A DNA stretch of 45,626 nt from contig JAFUQQ010000054.1 in assembly GCA_017472285.1 (NCBI GenBank), forward strand, positions 1 to 45,626, written 5' to 3'. This document shows positions 1 through 8,659 of this stretch, piece by piece. The notes beneath the pieces were generated by a model. The model was given only the letters and a program-made list of their open reading frames with translations, had not been told where the DNA came from and made no database searches. A program made the translations under genes and the position numbers. The stretch's first letter is position 1, and the number at the start of each line of letters is the position of its first letter. Source of the stretch: Clostridia bacterium. GTDB taxonomy: Bacteria > Bacillota > Clostridia > Oscillospirales > CAG-272.

Positions 1-8
1 TATAAAAT

Positions 9-15
9 CCTCCTT
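9..15 (-). promoter_or_regulatory. Ribosome binding site of a gene starting off the left edge
   Basis: On the minus strand the bases read AAGGAGG followed by ATTTTATA up to the window edge. This is a near-perfect Shine-Dalgarno sequence, so a minus-strand gene very likely starts at or just beyond position 1. Nothing of its coding sequence is visible. Confidence 0.6.
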
Positions 16-22
16 ATTGATT

Positions 23-80
23 CGGGAAGATGCTTTTTAAAAAAAGCATCTTCCCGCCCCTCCGCAAAAACTTTTCCTTG
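23..80. repeat. Intergenic hairpin repeat, family B
   Basis: A perfect 16-bp stem (23-38 with 41-56, loop AA) has a T-run on its left arm and an A-run on its right arm, followed by a C-rich stretch and a tail reading CCGCAAAAACTTTTCCTTG. The same tail with a related hairpin recurs at 34842-34892, and looser relatives lie at 8774, 10339, 24771, 26545 and 26649. The shape would allow it to terminate transcription on either strand. The rest of 1-219 shows no gene. Confidence 0.7.
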
Positions 81-219
81 AACGCTCCTCGAAATTTTGC
101 GAAGGTTTGAAATTAAGCGCGCTTTCTGTTTCTATTCTCGCACAAAAGGAGAAAAAAATCAACCCCAAAGACCGAAAATCTCTCTCGCATAATGAGAATT
201 GTATCGATTCAACACAAAA

Positions 220-245
220 ACCGCCATTTCTCGCGAAATGACGGT
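220..245 (-). terminator. Rho-independent terminator of the BlaR1-like gene
   Basis: On the minus strand an 11-bp stem, ACCGTCATTTC with GAAATGGCGGT (one G-U pair in RNA, loop GCGA), runs straight into TTTTTGTG. It lies 7 bases past the stop codon of the minus-strand gene ending at 252. Confidence 0.8.
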
Positions 246-251
246 TTCATA

Positions 252-2663
252 TTATTCAAAATTCTGAAGTTCAAAAACGACTTCCGCACAAGGCGCATTT
301 TCCACGGTGAGATCACCGCTTTCCAAAGCAAAGAAAACGTGCAAACGGTATTTTCCATCTTCAAGCAGATCTCTGTCGATAATAAAGGTACGGGATGCCG
401 CAGTGCGACCTAGGAAGAACGGTGCGCCACCGTCTACCCAATCGATCCTTTCATCGTGTCCCCTCATAGAAATCTCTCCCGAAACGGCACTATCTCCTTG
501 ATAGATAGAGACCTCCTCCGAAACGATTTTGCCGAGAACAGAATTGCCATTATAATATAAGGAAACGTCTTCCGAAAGAATTTCAAAAGAAACGATCAAC
601 GTCACGTAACGGTCGTCATAACCGATCGTTGCTTTTACGTCCATATCCGAACGCAAGGCTCTTGTGGAAACGATAGATGCCGCCGACACCTGCGGTATGA
701 GCTTCGGGTCATAAGTCTCAACCCGTTCCATACGGTAAAGCCAACGCAAAATGCCGTCATGTCCCTTGCCGAGAAACATTGTTCCGTCATCCAATTGGAT
801 GAAAATATATGACCATGCACCCTCGCCATATTCTTTCGTCAGCGTCCACATATGCGCGATGTTCTCGAGAATCAGAGTTCGGGTTTCGCTATCTCCTCCC
901 GTCCCTCTTTCATCCTCAAACATAAACGGAATTTCAAGGAGCTTAACCAATTGTTTTTGTGCCTCCGAGAGTTCGATTTCCTGCAACGTACCGAGAAGCA
1001 TCCACTCCGTTGTACCGCGTTCCTGTTCAAAAAGGCGGTTGTTTCCATCTATATAATAATTCGGCGTTTCACTTGCACTGACATACCATGAAAACGCCAT
1101 ATGCGAGCCGATGTCTTCAATTGCTTGATAATAGCCGAATCCGGAACTTGTTTCAACTTGCGAAACTTCCTGTAGCTTCCAAAGCACACGAATCAGACCG
1201 TCGTCCTCATATCCGAATCCCCAATAAACATCACCGTTTTCCTGACAAAAAAGATAACCAAGCCATTCCGTGTTGTTTTCGATGCGATAAACCGTTTCAT
1301 TTTCATCAACCAATTTTTGAAAAGAATTACTTTTTTCAAGAGAGCTTCCACCATCTATATTATAAATATGAGCATTTGTTTCATCAAACGTTGTACCTTT
1401 AAAAGAATAATCTGGTTCAACAGAAAGAAAACCATCACCTGTAAAATAAAATTTTTCGGTAAACAATGCCTTCATCTTGTTTTTATTCATCCTACATTCA
1501 ACAAGAGAACCGACAGATACCCAATCCGCAGCGGAACCTATGTTTTTCTGTTTAAAAAAATTATGATTCACATTTTCGATCAGATAATAGTGTTCTGCCG
1601 AAATCGGATGATTCGAGTCGGTAACAAAGGCATAGTCATCATATCCGACAATAGCATCCGGACGATAAATCTGAATACTGTCTTTTTTATCATTCGGCTC
1701 CGGCACCGTCAGAAAGCAGACCGCCGTGACGACAATGGCAACAACCGCCAGAAGAATAATCCAGAACGCAGGCTTTTTATAATTCATCACGTTTTTCACC
1801 CTTTCTTTCACGCCGACCTCTCCGAATGCAAGCGGACAGGCAAGATGCTGATGTTTTTGCATACTACATTTTAATAATGTCAAAGAATATGCTTTTCTTT
1901 CAGCCGTTTCCATTTCACGCACGACTTTTTCATCACAAGCAAGCTCAATATCGCGGCAAAGCAAGATATATGCCAACCAAAGCAAAGGATTGAACCAATA
2001 GACCGACAAAATAAGATAAGAAAAAATCTTTGTCAGATGGTCAAACCTTGCAAGATGTGCCTTTTCGTGCGCGATCACGTATTCCATATCCGATTCATCC
2101 ATCGAAAAAGGCAGATAGATACGAGGTCTGACCGTTCCGAAAATGAACGGCGAAGAAACCCTTTCGCTCTGAAAAATATTGTCGCACATTTTGACCGCTG
2201 TGCGCAAACGAAAACGCAGACGGATATAGCCGATCAACATATAGGAAACCATGGCAATCACACCCAAAAACCAAATGAGTGTCGCAATCGACACCACGAC
2301 TTGCATCGGATTGACACTATTCCCCATATCCGTCGACGGCGCAAACGTTTGTATGATGATCGGATTGACGACCGCATCCACCGCCGTAATACCGCTGCTG
2401 ATCGTCGGCTCTGCTTCATAAACGATATCGGGGGAAACGGTTTGGGCACTCGGAATCAAACTGAAAATACTTTCAATCGAAAACGGAAAAATAAGCCGTA
2501 ATCCCACCAATCCCCAAAGCAAGCATGAAATCCATTTCGGTGCTTTTTTTAAAAGCAATCGTAAACAGATCACCGCCAAAGCAAGAAAACTTGCCGTCAC
2601 CGAGAGGTTGAAAAGATGTAAAAATACATCATTTTCTATTAGAAACATCAACAAAATAGTCAC
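252..2663 (-). CDS. BlaR1/MecR1-type M56 membrane metalloprotease with a non-standard sensor region
   Basis: This membrane zinc protease probably senses an external signal and relieves repression by the adjacent BlaI-family repressor. Hydrophobic segments near residues 15-37, 45-62 and 121-147 precede the M56 zinc site HEKAH (199-203). The third ligand lies in a RDIELACDE stretch near residue 240, and another membrane segment follows at about 296-320. Beyond it about 480 residues are extracytoplasmic. Classical BlaR1 has a penicillin-binding domain of about 250 residues there; I see no convincing set of SxxK, SxN and KTG motifs, and the region is about twice that size. The gene overlaps the repressor stop by 4 bases (GTGA). 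The GTG at 2663 is only a couple of bases from GGAGG, so a TTG or ATG a few codons on (residues 4-6) may be the true start. The ligand is unknown. Confidence 0.85.
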   Translation of the reverse strand: MTILLMFLIENDVFLHLFNLSVTASFLALAVICLRLLLKKAPKWISCLLWGLVGLRLIFPFSIESIFSLIPSAQTVSPDIVYEAEPTISSGITAVDAVVNPIIIQTFAPSTDMGNSVNPMQVVVSIATLIWFLGVIAMVSYMLIGYIRLRFRLRTAVKMCDNIFQSERVSSPFIFGTVRPRIYLPFSMDESDMEYVIAHEKAHLARFDHLTKIFSYLILSVYWFNPLLWLAYILLCRDIELACDEKVVREMETAERKAYSLTLLKCSMQKHQHLACPLAFGEVGVKERVKNVMNYKKPAFWIILLAVVAIVVTAVCFLTVPEPNDKKDSIQIYRPDAIVGYDDYAFVTDSNHPISAEHYYLIENVNHNFFKQKNIGSAADWVSVGSLVECRMNKNKMKALFTEKFYFTGDGFLSVEPDYSFKGTTFDETNAHIYNIDGGSSLEKSNSFQKLVDENETVYRIENNTEWLGYLFCQENGDVYWGFGYEDDGLIRVLWKLQEVSQVETSSGFGYYQAIEDIGSHMAFSWYVSASETPNYYIDGNNRLFEQERGTTEWMLLGTLQEIELSEAQKQLVKLLEIPFMFEDERGTGGDSETRTLILENIAHMWTLTKEYGEGAWSYIFIQLDDGTMFLGKGHDGILRWLYRMERVETYDPKLIPQVSAASIVSTRALRSDMDVKATIGYDDRYVTLIVSFEILSEDVSLYYNGNSVLGKIVSEEVSIYQGDSAVSGEISMRGHDERIDWVDGGAPFFLGRTAASRTFIIDRDLLEDGKYRLHVFFALESGDLTVENAPCAEVVFELQNFE

Positions 2664-3013
2664 CCCTCCTCAATGATACGCAAAATTTCCGCGATCTGAT
2701 CTTCTTTGAGTTCCTTTTTCTTTGCGAATGCCGCTAAAAATGCCGGGACAGAACCTTCAAATTTCTTTTCCATCAGTTCTTCCACCTCCGCCGCCTGTAC
2801 ATCCTCTTTGGAAACGAGCGATGTGACGATGTTCTTTTCATTTTTCAAAACACCGCGTTCGGAAAGACGTTTGATGACCGTATATGTCGTGGTCTTCGCC
2901 CAACCAAGCCGTTCTTTACAAAGCGCGGAGAGCGCGCGGCTCGTCAGCGGTTCATTTTCCCAAAGAATCAGACAAAAACGGTATTCACTTTCAAAAATTT
3001 TCGGAATATTCAT
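2660..3013 (-). CDS. BlaI/MecI/CopY-family transcriptional repressor
   Basis: This 117-residue winged-helix protein is the usual length for the BlaI/MecI family. Residues 1-80 form the DNA-binding part, with the family-like stretch LCKERLGWAKTTTYTVIKRL as the recognition region. The C-terminal half is the helical dimerisation and cleavage region. It is the first gene of a two-gene unit and shares 4 bases with the M56 protease. In this family a dimer binds palindromes over its own promoter, and proteolysis triggered by the M56 partner frees the promoter; matching operators lie just upstream (3029-3066). The signal is unknown. A SD (GGAGGG) lies 8-9 bases before the ATG. Confidence 0.9.
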   Translation of the reverse strand: MNIPKIFESEYRFCLILWENEPLTSRALSALCKERLGWAKTTTYTVIKRLSERGVLKNEKNIVTSLVSKEDVQAAEVEELMEKKFEGSVPAFLAAFAKKKELKEDQIAEILRIIEEG

Positions 3014-3028
3014 ATGTTTCCCTCCATT

Positions 3029-3078
3029 CTAATGCATTAGTACATTTATATTCTAACACATTAGAATAATTTTGTCAA
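3029..3078 (-). promoter_or_regulatory. Autoregulated promoter of the blaI/blaR1-type pair with two palindromic operators
   Basis: On the minus strand a -35 TTGACA (3073-3078) and a -10 TAGAAT (3050-3055) are 17 bases apart. The palindrome TTCTAACACATTAGAA (3051-3066) covers the -10 region and part of the spacer. A second, perfect palindrome CTAATGCATTAG (3029-3040) sits at about the transcription start. Both share the half-site CTAA...TTAG. The layout is that of a repressor blocking its own promoter. The half-site differs from the TACA/TGTA half-site of staphylococcal BlaI/MecI. Confidence 0.85.
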
Positions 3079-3176
3079 GATCTTTTCAAAAATTGATTGC
3101 TTTCGTAATCCGAACATAATAAACTTAGAGGCAACATAGGGGGCGCGGGCACTTTTTCATGAAGCAAATCTCATCA

Positions 3177-3247
3177 AAATAGCGTCAGAGGCAGCACAGA
3201 GCGTTTCTTTTGGGTCTACCTTTTCTTTCCGTAAAGAAAAGGTAGAT
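3177..3247 (+). repeat. Intergenic repeat, family A (copy 1)
   Basis: The element begins AAAATAGCGTCAGAGGCAGC, continues with ACAGAGCGTTTCTTTTGG, and ends in a perfect 14-bp hairpin (3215-3228 with 3233-3246, loop CCGT). The same order of blocks recurs at 24901-24967 and 28779-28852, and inverted at 14059-14207. The rest of the 3079-3285 gap shows no gene. Confidence 0.8.
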
Positions 3248-3285
3248 GTCAATGAAACATTGCCTAAAAGTGTGGAGTGGATTTC

Positions 3286-3314
3286 TTGACAGCATTTTTT
3301 GAATATGATATACT
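3286..3314 (+). promoter_or_regulatory. Sigma-A type promoter of the ABC-DUF1854-ABC unit
   Basis: TTGACA (3286-3291) and TATACT (3309-3314) are separated by 17 bases, about 80 bases upstream of the first ABC gene. This is close to the vegetative consensus, so the unit is probably expressed in growing cells. Confidence 0.8.
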
Positions 3315-3395
3315 TTAAGTAATGGTAAACTTTTATTATATTTTAGTATTTTCGCCAAAAACAATTTTATTTACAGAAAGGACGGTTGAGAAATC

Positions 3396-5675
3396 TTGTT
3401 TGAAATCGACAAAATTCCGTCAGAGATCTATGAAGCTCTGTCGGAAAAAGGGATCCCGAAAGAAGACATTCTTCTCGCGGCATACTGTGACAGAAACTGT
3501 GAACACGAACCGCAAGACGTTTATCTCTTGGCAACAAGCAAAGAGCTGATTAAACTTTCGGGTGTCTTTTCAAGAAAGACCGACACCAAAGGACATCATT
3601 CCAAAAAAGAATGGTGTGAAGCGGATTATACGGTATATCCGCTATCTTCCATTTCCCGTTTCAAAGTGGAAGAGCTTGTTTCAGGAGGACGTTTTACAGC
3701 GACCCTGAACAAAACGGAACCGTTATTTATCACGGCATTCACAAACTTCTGCCGCACATCCATGATCCTTTTCAAAAAATATCTGGAAACGATCCGCCGT
3801 GACGGTATGTTTGAACTCGATCCTGCTGACAACCCGAAAGAAAATCGTTGTCCCAAATGCGGACACCGTTATCCCGAAAAGAACAGAAAAATCTGTCCTC
3901 GCTGTATGGAAAAAGGCAGACTTTTCCGTAGAATTGCCGTATTTTTCTTAAAATATAAAGGCTATCTTCTTCTTTCGCTCTTTTCGCTCATCGCCATGAC
4001 GGCATTCAGTATCTGGGCGGCAAATCTTTCCTCCGGTTTCTTTATTGAGAACGTATTGCAGGATGAAACAAGCCCCTTTTATCATGCAGTCCTCCTCGTA
4101 CTCGGCATGGTCATCGGTGTCAAAATTCTGACGATGGGAGCCAATATTATCAATAACTATACAACGTCCGTCATTGCCGCCAAAGTCAACTTTGACTTAA
4201 AAAAGACGATCTTCGGCGCAATCGAACGTCTTTCTCTCGGCTTTTTCACGAGCAGACAAACAGGCGGTCTGATGACACAGGTCAATAACGATGCCAATAC
4301 CATCTATGACTTTTTCTGTAATATCCTTCCGCATTTTCTGATCAACGTCGCAAAAGTAGTGGTGCTCGTCATTCTGCTTTTCATCATCAATCCGTTGCTC
4401 GCGCTTTGTTCTCTGCTCGTTATTCCGATCTCATTGCTTACAATGAGAATCAGTTATGGCATTAACCGCAAGCTCCACGCAAAACGCTTCTCCGCAAACC
4501 GCAAACTCAATTCTTTCCTTTCCGATGAGCTTTCAGGTATGCGTGTCGTAAAAGCGTTTTCCAAAGAAAACGATGAGATCGAGCGTTTCCGCGGTCGTTC
4601 CGCAGCGCTTGCGGATGCCGACACCAAACGCGCCTCTTTCAATACGTTCGTCAGTCCGATCTCGGGTTTTCTTCTTCATTCCTTGGGCAATCTGATCTCT
4701 CTCGGTCTTGGCGGTTGGCTCGTTATCAAAGGTCATCTTTCCTATGCCGATCTGACGCTTTTCATTGCCTATATCGGCATGATCTATGCACCGCTTCAGT
4801 TCTTCAGCGAAATGTCGGATATGACGGCAGACTGCTCCAACGCATTGCAAAGACTTTTTGAGATCATGGACTCTCAATCCGAGATCTGTGAAGCACCCAA
4901 TCCCATCCACGTCGATACTTTTGAAGGACACATCCGTTTTGATAACGTATCGTTCTCTTATATCAAAAACCGCCGTGTCATCGATCACGTCACCTTTGAT
5001 ATCGAACCGGGACAGACACTCGGTATCGTTGGTCATACGGGTGCGGGCAAGAGTACGCTCGCAAACTTGCTCATTCGTCTTTATGACCCCGAAGAAGGTA
5101 AGATTTACATAGACGGTAACAACGTCAAAAAACTTGCCTTTGAAGACCTCTATAAGAGCATCGCGGTCGTATCTCAGGAAACGTATCTCTTTATGGGAAC
5201 GATTCTCGAAAATATCCGTTACGCGCGTCCCGATGCAACCTATGACGAGGTCATCGCGGCGGCAAAAGCAGCGGGCGCACATGAATTTATCATCCGTATG
5301 CCCGATGCATACGATACCAAGATCGGCTTTGGTTATAAGAGCCTTTCGGGCGGTGAACGCCAGCGTATCTCGATCGCCCGTGCGATCCTCCGCAATCCGA
5401 AAATCCTAATCCTTGACGAAGCAACCGCGGCAATGGATACCGAAACGGAACGCAAGATTCAGGAAGCTTTGACAGAACTTGTCAAGGGCAAGACTACCAT
5501 CATGATTGCTCACCGTCTTTCCACACTCCGCGATGCCGATAAACTGATCGTTATCGAAGGCGGTAAAGTCGTTGAAAGCGGCACGCATGAAGAATTGATG
5601 GCAGCAGAAGGCGTGTACCACAGACTTTATGGACTCCAGATCGAAGCCCTCAAAAACGCGGGCATCGCCGAGTAG
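3396..5675 (+). CDS. ABC exporter with N-terminal PH-like domain and zinc ribbon (first of pair)
   Basis: This 759-residue half-transporter has an unusual front end. Residues 1-135 look like a PH-type beta-sandwich closed by a helix. Residues 152-170 form a four-cysteine zinc ribbon (CPKC ... CPRC). An exporter-type membrane domain of about six helices spans 185-480, and a complete ATPase follows: Walker A GHTGAGKST (546-554), Q-loop near 594, signature LSGGE (650-654), Walker B ILILDEA (670-676) and switch His near 706. The start is TTG at 3396, with AAAGGA about 13 bases before it. It is first in a unit with the DUF1854 protein and a second ABC gene of the same architecture. The two may form a heterodimer; because both ATPases look intact, homodimers are also possible. 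The substrate is unknown. DUF1854 (PF08909) also occurs fused to ABC transporters and near cyanophycin genes in other bacteria, but no cyanophycin genes are here. Confidence 0.9.
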   Translation: MFEIDKIPSEIYEALSEKGIPKEDILLAAYCDRNCEHEPQDVYLLATSKELIKLSGVFSRKTDTKGHHSKKEWCEADYTVYPLSSISRFKVEELVSGGRFTATLNKTEPLFITAFTNFCRTSMILFKKYLETIRRDGMFELDPADNPKENRCPKCGHRYPEKNRKICPRCMEKGRLFRRIAVFFLKYKGYLLLSLFSLIAMTAFSIWAANLSSGFFIENVLQDETSPFYHAVLLVLGMVIGVKILTMGANIINNYTTSVIAAKVNFDLKKTIFGAIERLSLGFFTSRQTGGLMTQVNNDANTIYDFFCNILPHFLINVAKVVVLVILLFIINPLLALCSLLVIPISLLTMRISYGINRKLHAKRFSANRKLNSFLSDELSGMRVVKAFSKENDEIERFRGRSAALADADTKRASFNTFVSPISGFLLHSLGNLISLGLGGWLVIKGHLSYADLTLFIAYIGMIYAPLQFFSEMSDMTADCSNALQRLFEIMDSQSEICEAPNPIHVDTFEGHIRFDNVSFSYIKNRRVIDHVTFDIEPGQTLGIVGHTGAGKSTLANLLIRLYDPEEGKIYIDGNNVKKLAFEDLYKSIAVVSQETYLFMGTILENIRYARPDATYDEVIAAAKAAGAHEFIIRMPDAYDTKIGFGYKSLSGGERQRISIARAILRNPKILILDEATAAMDTETERKIQEALTELVKGKTTIMIAHRLSTLRDADKLIVIEGGKVVESGTHEELMAAEGVYHRLYGLQIEALKNAGIAE

Positions 5676-5750
5676 GCGGCGTGTCGCCGCAACCAATTGC
5701 CGCCGTATCTCCAATTTGTGCTAACTCCCAGCACATACCGACGGCGGAAC
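5676..5750 (+). other. Structured element after the first ABC gene (copy 1)
   Basis: A small hairpin, GCGGCG TGT CGCCGC (5676-5690), begins right after the TAG stop. A larger stem follows, CCGCCGT (5700-5706) with ACGGCGG (5741-5747), enclosing an inner hairpin GTGCT/AGCAC (5718-5722 with 5730-5734). A matching element follows the second ABC gene at 8660-8730: ATTGCCGCCGTATCT and GACGGCGGAAC are identical and sit exactly 44 bases apart in both. It has no T-run, so it is not a typical terminator. It could be an mRNA-stabilising structure or a small interspersed repeat. Confidence 0.65.
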
Positions 5751-5839
5751 ACGATTTAACAAAAGAAAACATATCAAAACGCAAGGCAAGGCGGATGAAG
5801 TAATCCGTATCACAACAAAACTGAAAGGAAGGTCATATT

Positions 5840-6433
5840 ATGGCACCTATGAATATGATGGGCGGTCCCGGCGGACCGCAAGGAGGCAGACACGGCGGCG
5901 GCTCGGGCAGCCCCGGAGGTCCCGGCAGAAAGCCCACCCGTGAAAACCCAAACAGCGTACAGATCACAAAAGAAAACGCAAAATTCCTGATGAAAAACGG
6001 TTTTCTTTATATGAGCTGCCCCAAGGATGCAGAACCCGCTCGCGTACTTCTGCACCGTGATTTCCCCTTTGAATTTCCCTTTGCTTATATCTCCGTTATG
6101 AATACGGACGGTATGGAACTTGCATTCATCAAAGATATCGCACTTTTTGAAGGCGAAGAAAAAGAAATGCTCGTGCGTGAATTGGAACGCAAATATTATT
6201 CTCCGAAAATTCTGAAAATCCATTCTGTCAAAGACCGTTTCGGCTTTTCTTATTGGGATGTGGAAACACCCGCAGGCAGAGTGACGTTCACGCTTCAGGA
6301 TACGTTCAAGAGCATTTCCCGCGCAGGCGAAAACAGACTTTTCTTCTTTGACGTGGACGGCAACCGCTTCACGATCGAAGATATCGATGCGCTCGACCGC
6401 AAGAGCCACAAGAAAATCGAACTGTACCTATAA
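5840..6433 (+). CDS. DUF1854-family protein
   Basis: This 197-residue soluble protein starts with a Gly/Pro-rich, low-complexity tail (residues 1-33) and continues as a beta-rich domain that I recognise as DUF1854 (PF08909), in two similar halves. The blocks DFPFEFPFAYISV, VKDRFGFSYWDVETPAG and RFTIEDIDALDRKS are characteristic. The family is uncharacterised. It is often found at the C-terminus of ABC transporters, or as a separate gene beside cyanophycin-associated ABC transporters. Here it stands alone between two ABC genes, 6 bases before the SD-start region of the second, so it is probably a cytoplasmic accessory or substrate-handling subunit of that exporter. A good SD (GAAAGGAAGG) precedes the ATG. 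The role is inferred from context only. Confidence 0.82.
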   Translation: MAPMNMMGGPGGPQGGRHGGGSGSPGGPGRKPTRENPNSVQITKENAKFLMKNGFLYMSCPKDAEPARVLLHRDFPFEFPFAYISVMNTDGMELAFIKDIALFEGEEKEMLVRELERKYYSPKILKIHSVKDRFGFSYWDVETPAGRVTFTLQDTFKSISRAGENRLFFFDVDGNRFTIEDIDALDRKSHKKIELYL

Positions 6434-6434
6434 T

Positions 6435-6444
6435 AAGGGGTGAT
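6435..6444 (+). promoter_or_regulatory. Extended Shine-Dalgarno that sets a TTG start for the second ABC gene
   Basis: AAGGGGTGAT matches the extended anti-SD complement (AAGGAGGTGAT) at nine of ten aligned bases if one G is skipped. It ends 4 bases before TTG at 6449. The in-frame GTG (6440) and ATG (6443) lie inside the SD itself and are too close to be used. Confidence 0.6.
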
Positions 6445-6448
6445 GAAG

Positions 6449-8659
6449 TTGACAAAAACGACCACCGGACAACTCTTTGACCGCGCCAAAAAATATCAGC
6501 CGCAGCTTACGAATGAAAAAATCGTTTCCGTCTGGGAATATAATCTTGATAAAGAAGAACCCAGAGGCTTGAAGGACGGTTTCGTTATCATTACCGATGA
6601 CCGCCTGACCGTCTATGAAAACGATACGGAGATCCTTTCCGATTCTCTTTCCAATATCAAAGAATTCCGTTTTCTTTCGGGTGTCGGCTGTGTATTTGCG
6701 GAATGTATCAGAAAAGACGGCGAAACCGTCTTGATTTCCCGCGCAAATGCCGCTCTCAAAAACCGTATCGCAACGGCGATCAAAGCGGCAAATCATTATA
6801 TCCTTTACGGTTCTCATGCCTTTGAAAAATATTTTCCTGCGGATAACGTCTGCCCGAAATGCGGCAGAGCATACCGCCAAGGCTCCGAAACCTGTCTGAA
6901 TTGTATCGATACCAAACGTATGGCAAAAAGACTTTGGGACGTGGCAAAACCTTATAAATGGCTGATCTTCGCATCCATGGCACTTTTCGTTTTCATTTCC
7001 CTTTTGGGTCTTGTAACGCCGATCCTCACGAGATATCTGACCAACGATTTTATCTTGAGCGATACCCCCGAAACGATCCGTGCACTTGATTATCTCGGTG
7101 TTATTGCCCTGATCTTGCTCACACAGCTTGCTTCTCGCGGACTTTCTTCCATCCGAAATTGGACGCTCGTGATCGCGGGTAATAAAGTTGTACATAATCT
7201 CCGCGGTATCGTCTTTGAAAAAATTCAGCGTCTTTCCATCGCGCGTATCTCCAAACGCACGTCAGGCGAACTCATGAACCGTGTTTCTTCCGATACGGCA
7301 CGTATCCGTATGTTCCTCGTCAATCAGATCCCGCGTCTTCTGGAACAGATCCTCCTGTTCCTCGTCGTCGGTATTGCCTTTTTCGTCTATGATTGGCGAC
7401 TCGCATTGCTTATTATCTTGCCCACACCTCTGATCGCGCTTGCATTCTCTCTGTTTCGCGGTATCATGGGTAAATTGTTCCGCCGCAGCTGGGAACGCTC
7501 CGCACAATCCAACGCCGTCCTTCACGATATCTTCTCCGGTATCCGTGTCGTCAAATCCTACGGTACGGAACACCGTGAAGCTCAACGCTTTGAAGCCTAT
7601 GCAAAAGCAGAAAAAGAGACCCAGCTCAAGATCGAAACCAAATGGGCATGGATCAATCCGCTTCTTCAATTCTTCATCAGCTTCGGTGAATTTTTCATCC
7701 TGTTCTACGTTGGTAACGCAATCATCGGCGGCACGATGGAACTTGCCGATATGGCAATGTTCTCAAGCTACGCGGGTATGCTCTATACACCGCTCCAATT
7801 CCTTGCGGGTTTCCCCCGTCAGATCATGATGGCAATGACCTCCGTTACCAAAGTATTCGAGATCATTGACGAACCCGAGGATATCGTCGATGCCAAAGAT
7901 GCAAAAGATATCGAGATCAAAGGCGAAGTTTCCATCAAAAACGTATCTTTCGGTTATGATGAATCCGTTGACGTTCTCCGCAATATCAATCTTGATATCA
8001 AACCGGGTGAATTCATCGGACTTGTCGGCAAATCGGGTACGGGTAAATCCACGCTCATCAACCTCGTCATGCGTATGTATGAAGTCGATGAAGGTTCAAT
8101 CTCCATCGACGGTGTTGATATCCGTGATATCTCACAGGAATCTCTCCGTTCGCAGATCGGTGTCGTTTTACAGGAAACATTCCTTTTCAACGGCTCCATC
8201 TATGACAATATCGCATACGCAAAGAAAAACGCCACCCGTGAAGAAGTTATCGCCGCCGCCAAAGCCGCAGGCGCACATAGCTTCATCATCAAACTGACGG
8301 ACGGTTACGACACCTATGTTGGTGAAAAAGGCGGCACGCTTTCGGGCGGTGAACGCCAGAGAATCGCCATCGCGCGCGCGCTTCTCCACAATCCGAAGCT
8401 CCTGATTCTCGATGAAGCAACCGCTTCTCTCGATACCGAAACGGAAAAACAGATTCAGGATTCTCTTGCCAAGCTTTCCCACGAACGCACGACCATCGCC
8501 ATCGCGCACCGTCTTTCCACGCTCCGCAACGCGACCAAACTCGTCGTTATCGACAAAGGCACGATCGCGGAAATGGGTACGCACGACGAACTCATCGAAA
8601 AGCACGGCATCTATTACAATCTCGTCATGGCACAGCGCGAAATGTCCAAAATGGCGTAG
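6449..8659 (+). CDS. ABC exporter with N-terminal PH-like domain and zinc ribbon (second of pair)
   Basis: This 736-residue protein repeats the plan of the first ABC gene. It has a PH-like N-terminal domain to about residue 125, then a four-cysteine ribbon (CPKCG ... CLNC, about 135-152). About six membrane helices follow to roughly 450, then an ATPase with Walker A GKSGTGKST, signature LSGGERQ, Walker B LLILDEA and a switch His in IAIAHRLST. The N-terminal domains of the two proteins are only loosely similar in sequence but share order and spacing, so they are not a recent duplicate. The two genes share a three-gene unit with the DUF1854 protein and a common promoter at 3286. TTG at 6449 fits the SD; GTG 6440 and ATG 6443 are alternatives. 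The transported substrate is unknown. Confidence 0.9.
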   Translation: MTKTTTGQLFDRAKKYQPQLTNEKIVSVWEYNLDKEEPRGLKDGFVIITDDRLTVYENDTEILSDSLSNIKEFRFLSGVGCVFAECIRKDGETVLISRANAALKNRIATAIKAANHYILYGSHAFEKYFPADNVCPKCGRAYRQGSETCLNCIDTKRMAKRLWDVAKPYKWLIFASMALFVFISLLGLVTPILTRYLTNDFILSDTPETIRALDYLGVIALILLTQLASRGLSSIRNWTLVIAGNKVVHNLRGIVFEKIQRLSIARISKRTSGELMNRVSSDTARIRMFLVNQIPRLLEQILLFLVVGIAFFVYDWRLALLIILPTPLIALAFSLFRGIMGKLFRRSWERSAQSNAVLHDIFSGIRVVKSYGTEHREAQRFEAYAKAEKETQLKIETKWAWINPLLQFFISFGEFFILFYVGNAIIGGTMELADMAMFSSYAGMLYTPLQFLAGFPRQIMMAMTSVTKVFEIIDEPEDIVDAKDAKDIEIKGEVSIKNVSFGYDESVDVLRNINLDIKPGEFIGLVGKSGTGKSTLINLVMRMYEVDEGSISIDGVDIRDISQESLRSQIGVVLQETFLFNGSIYDNIAYAKKNATREEVIAAAKAAGAHSFIIKLTDGYDTYVGEKGGTLSGGERQRIAIARALLHNPKLLILDEATASLDTETEKQIQDSLAKLSHERTTIAIAHRLSTLRNATKLVVIDKGTIAEMGTHDELIEKHGIYYNLVMAQREMSKMA

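Noticed and set aside
252..1700. Beta-lactam sensor domain in the M56 protease
   Set aside because: Isolated SxxK-like tetrads occur, but no ordered SxxK, SxN and KTG set, so a penicillin-binding role is not supported.
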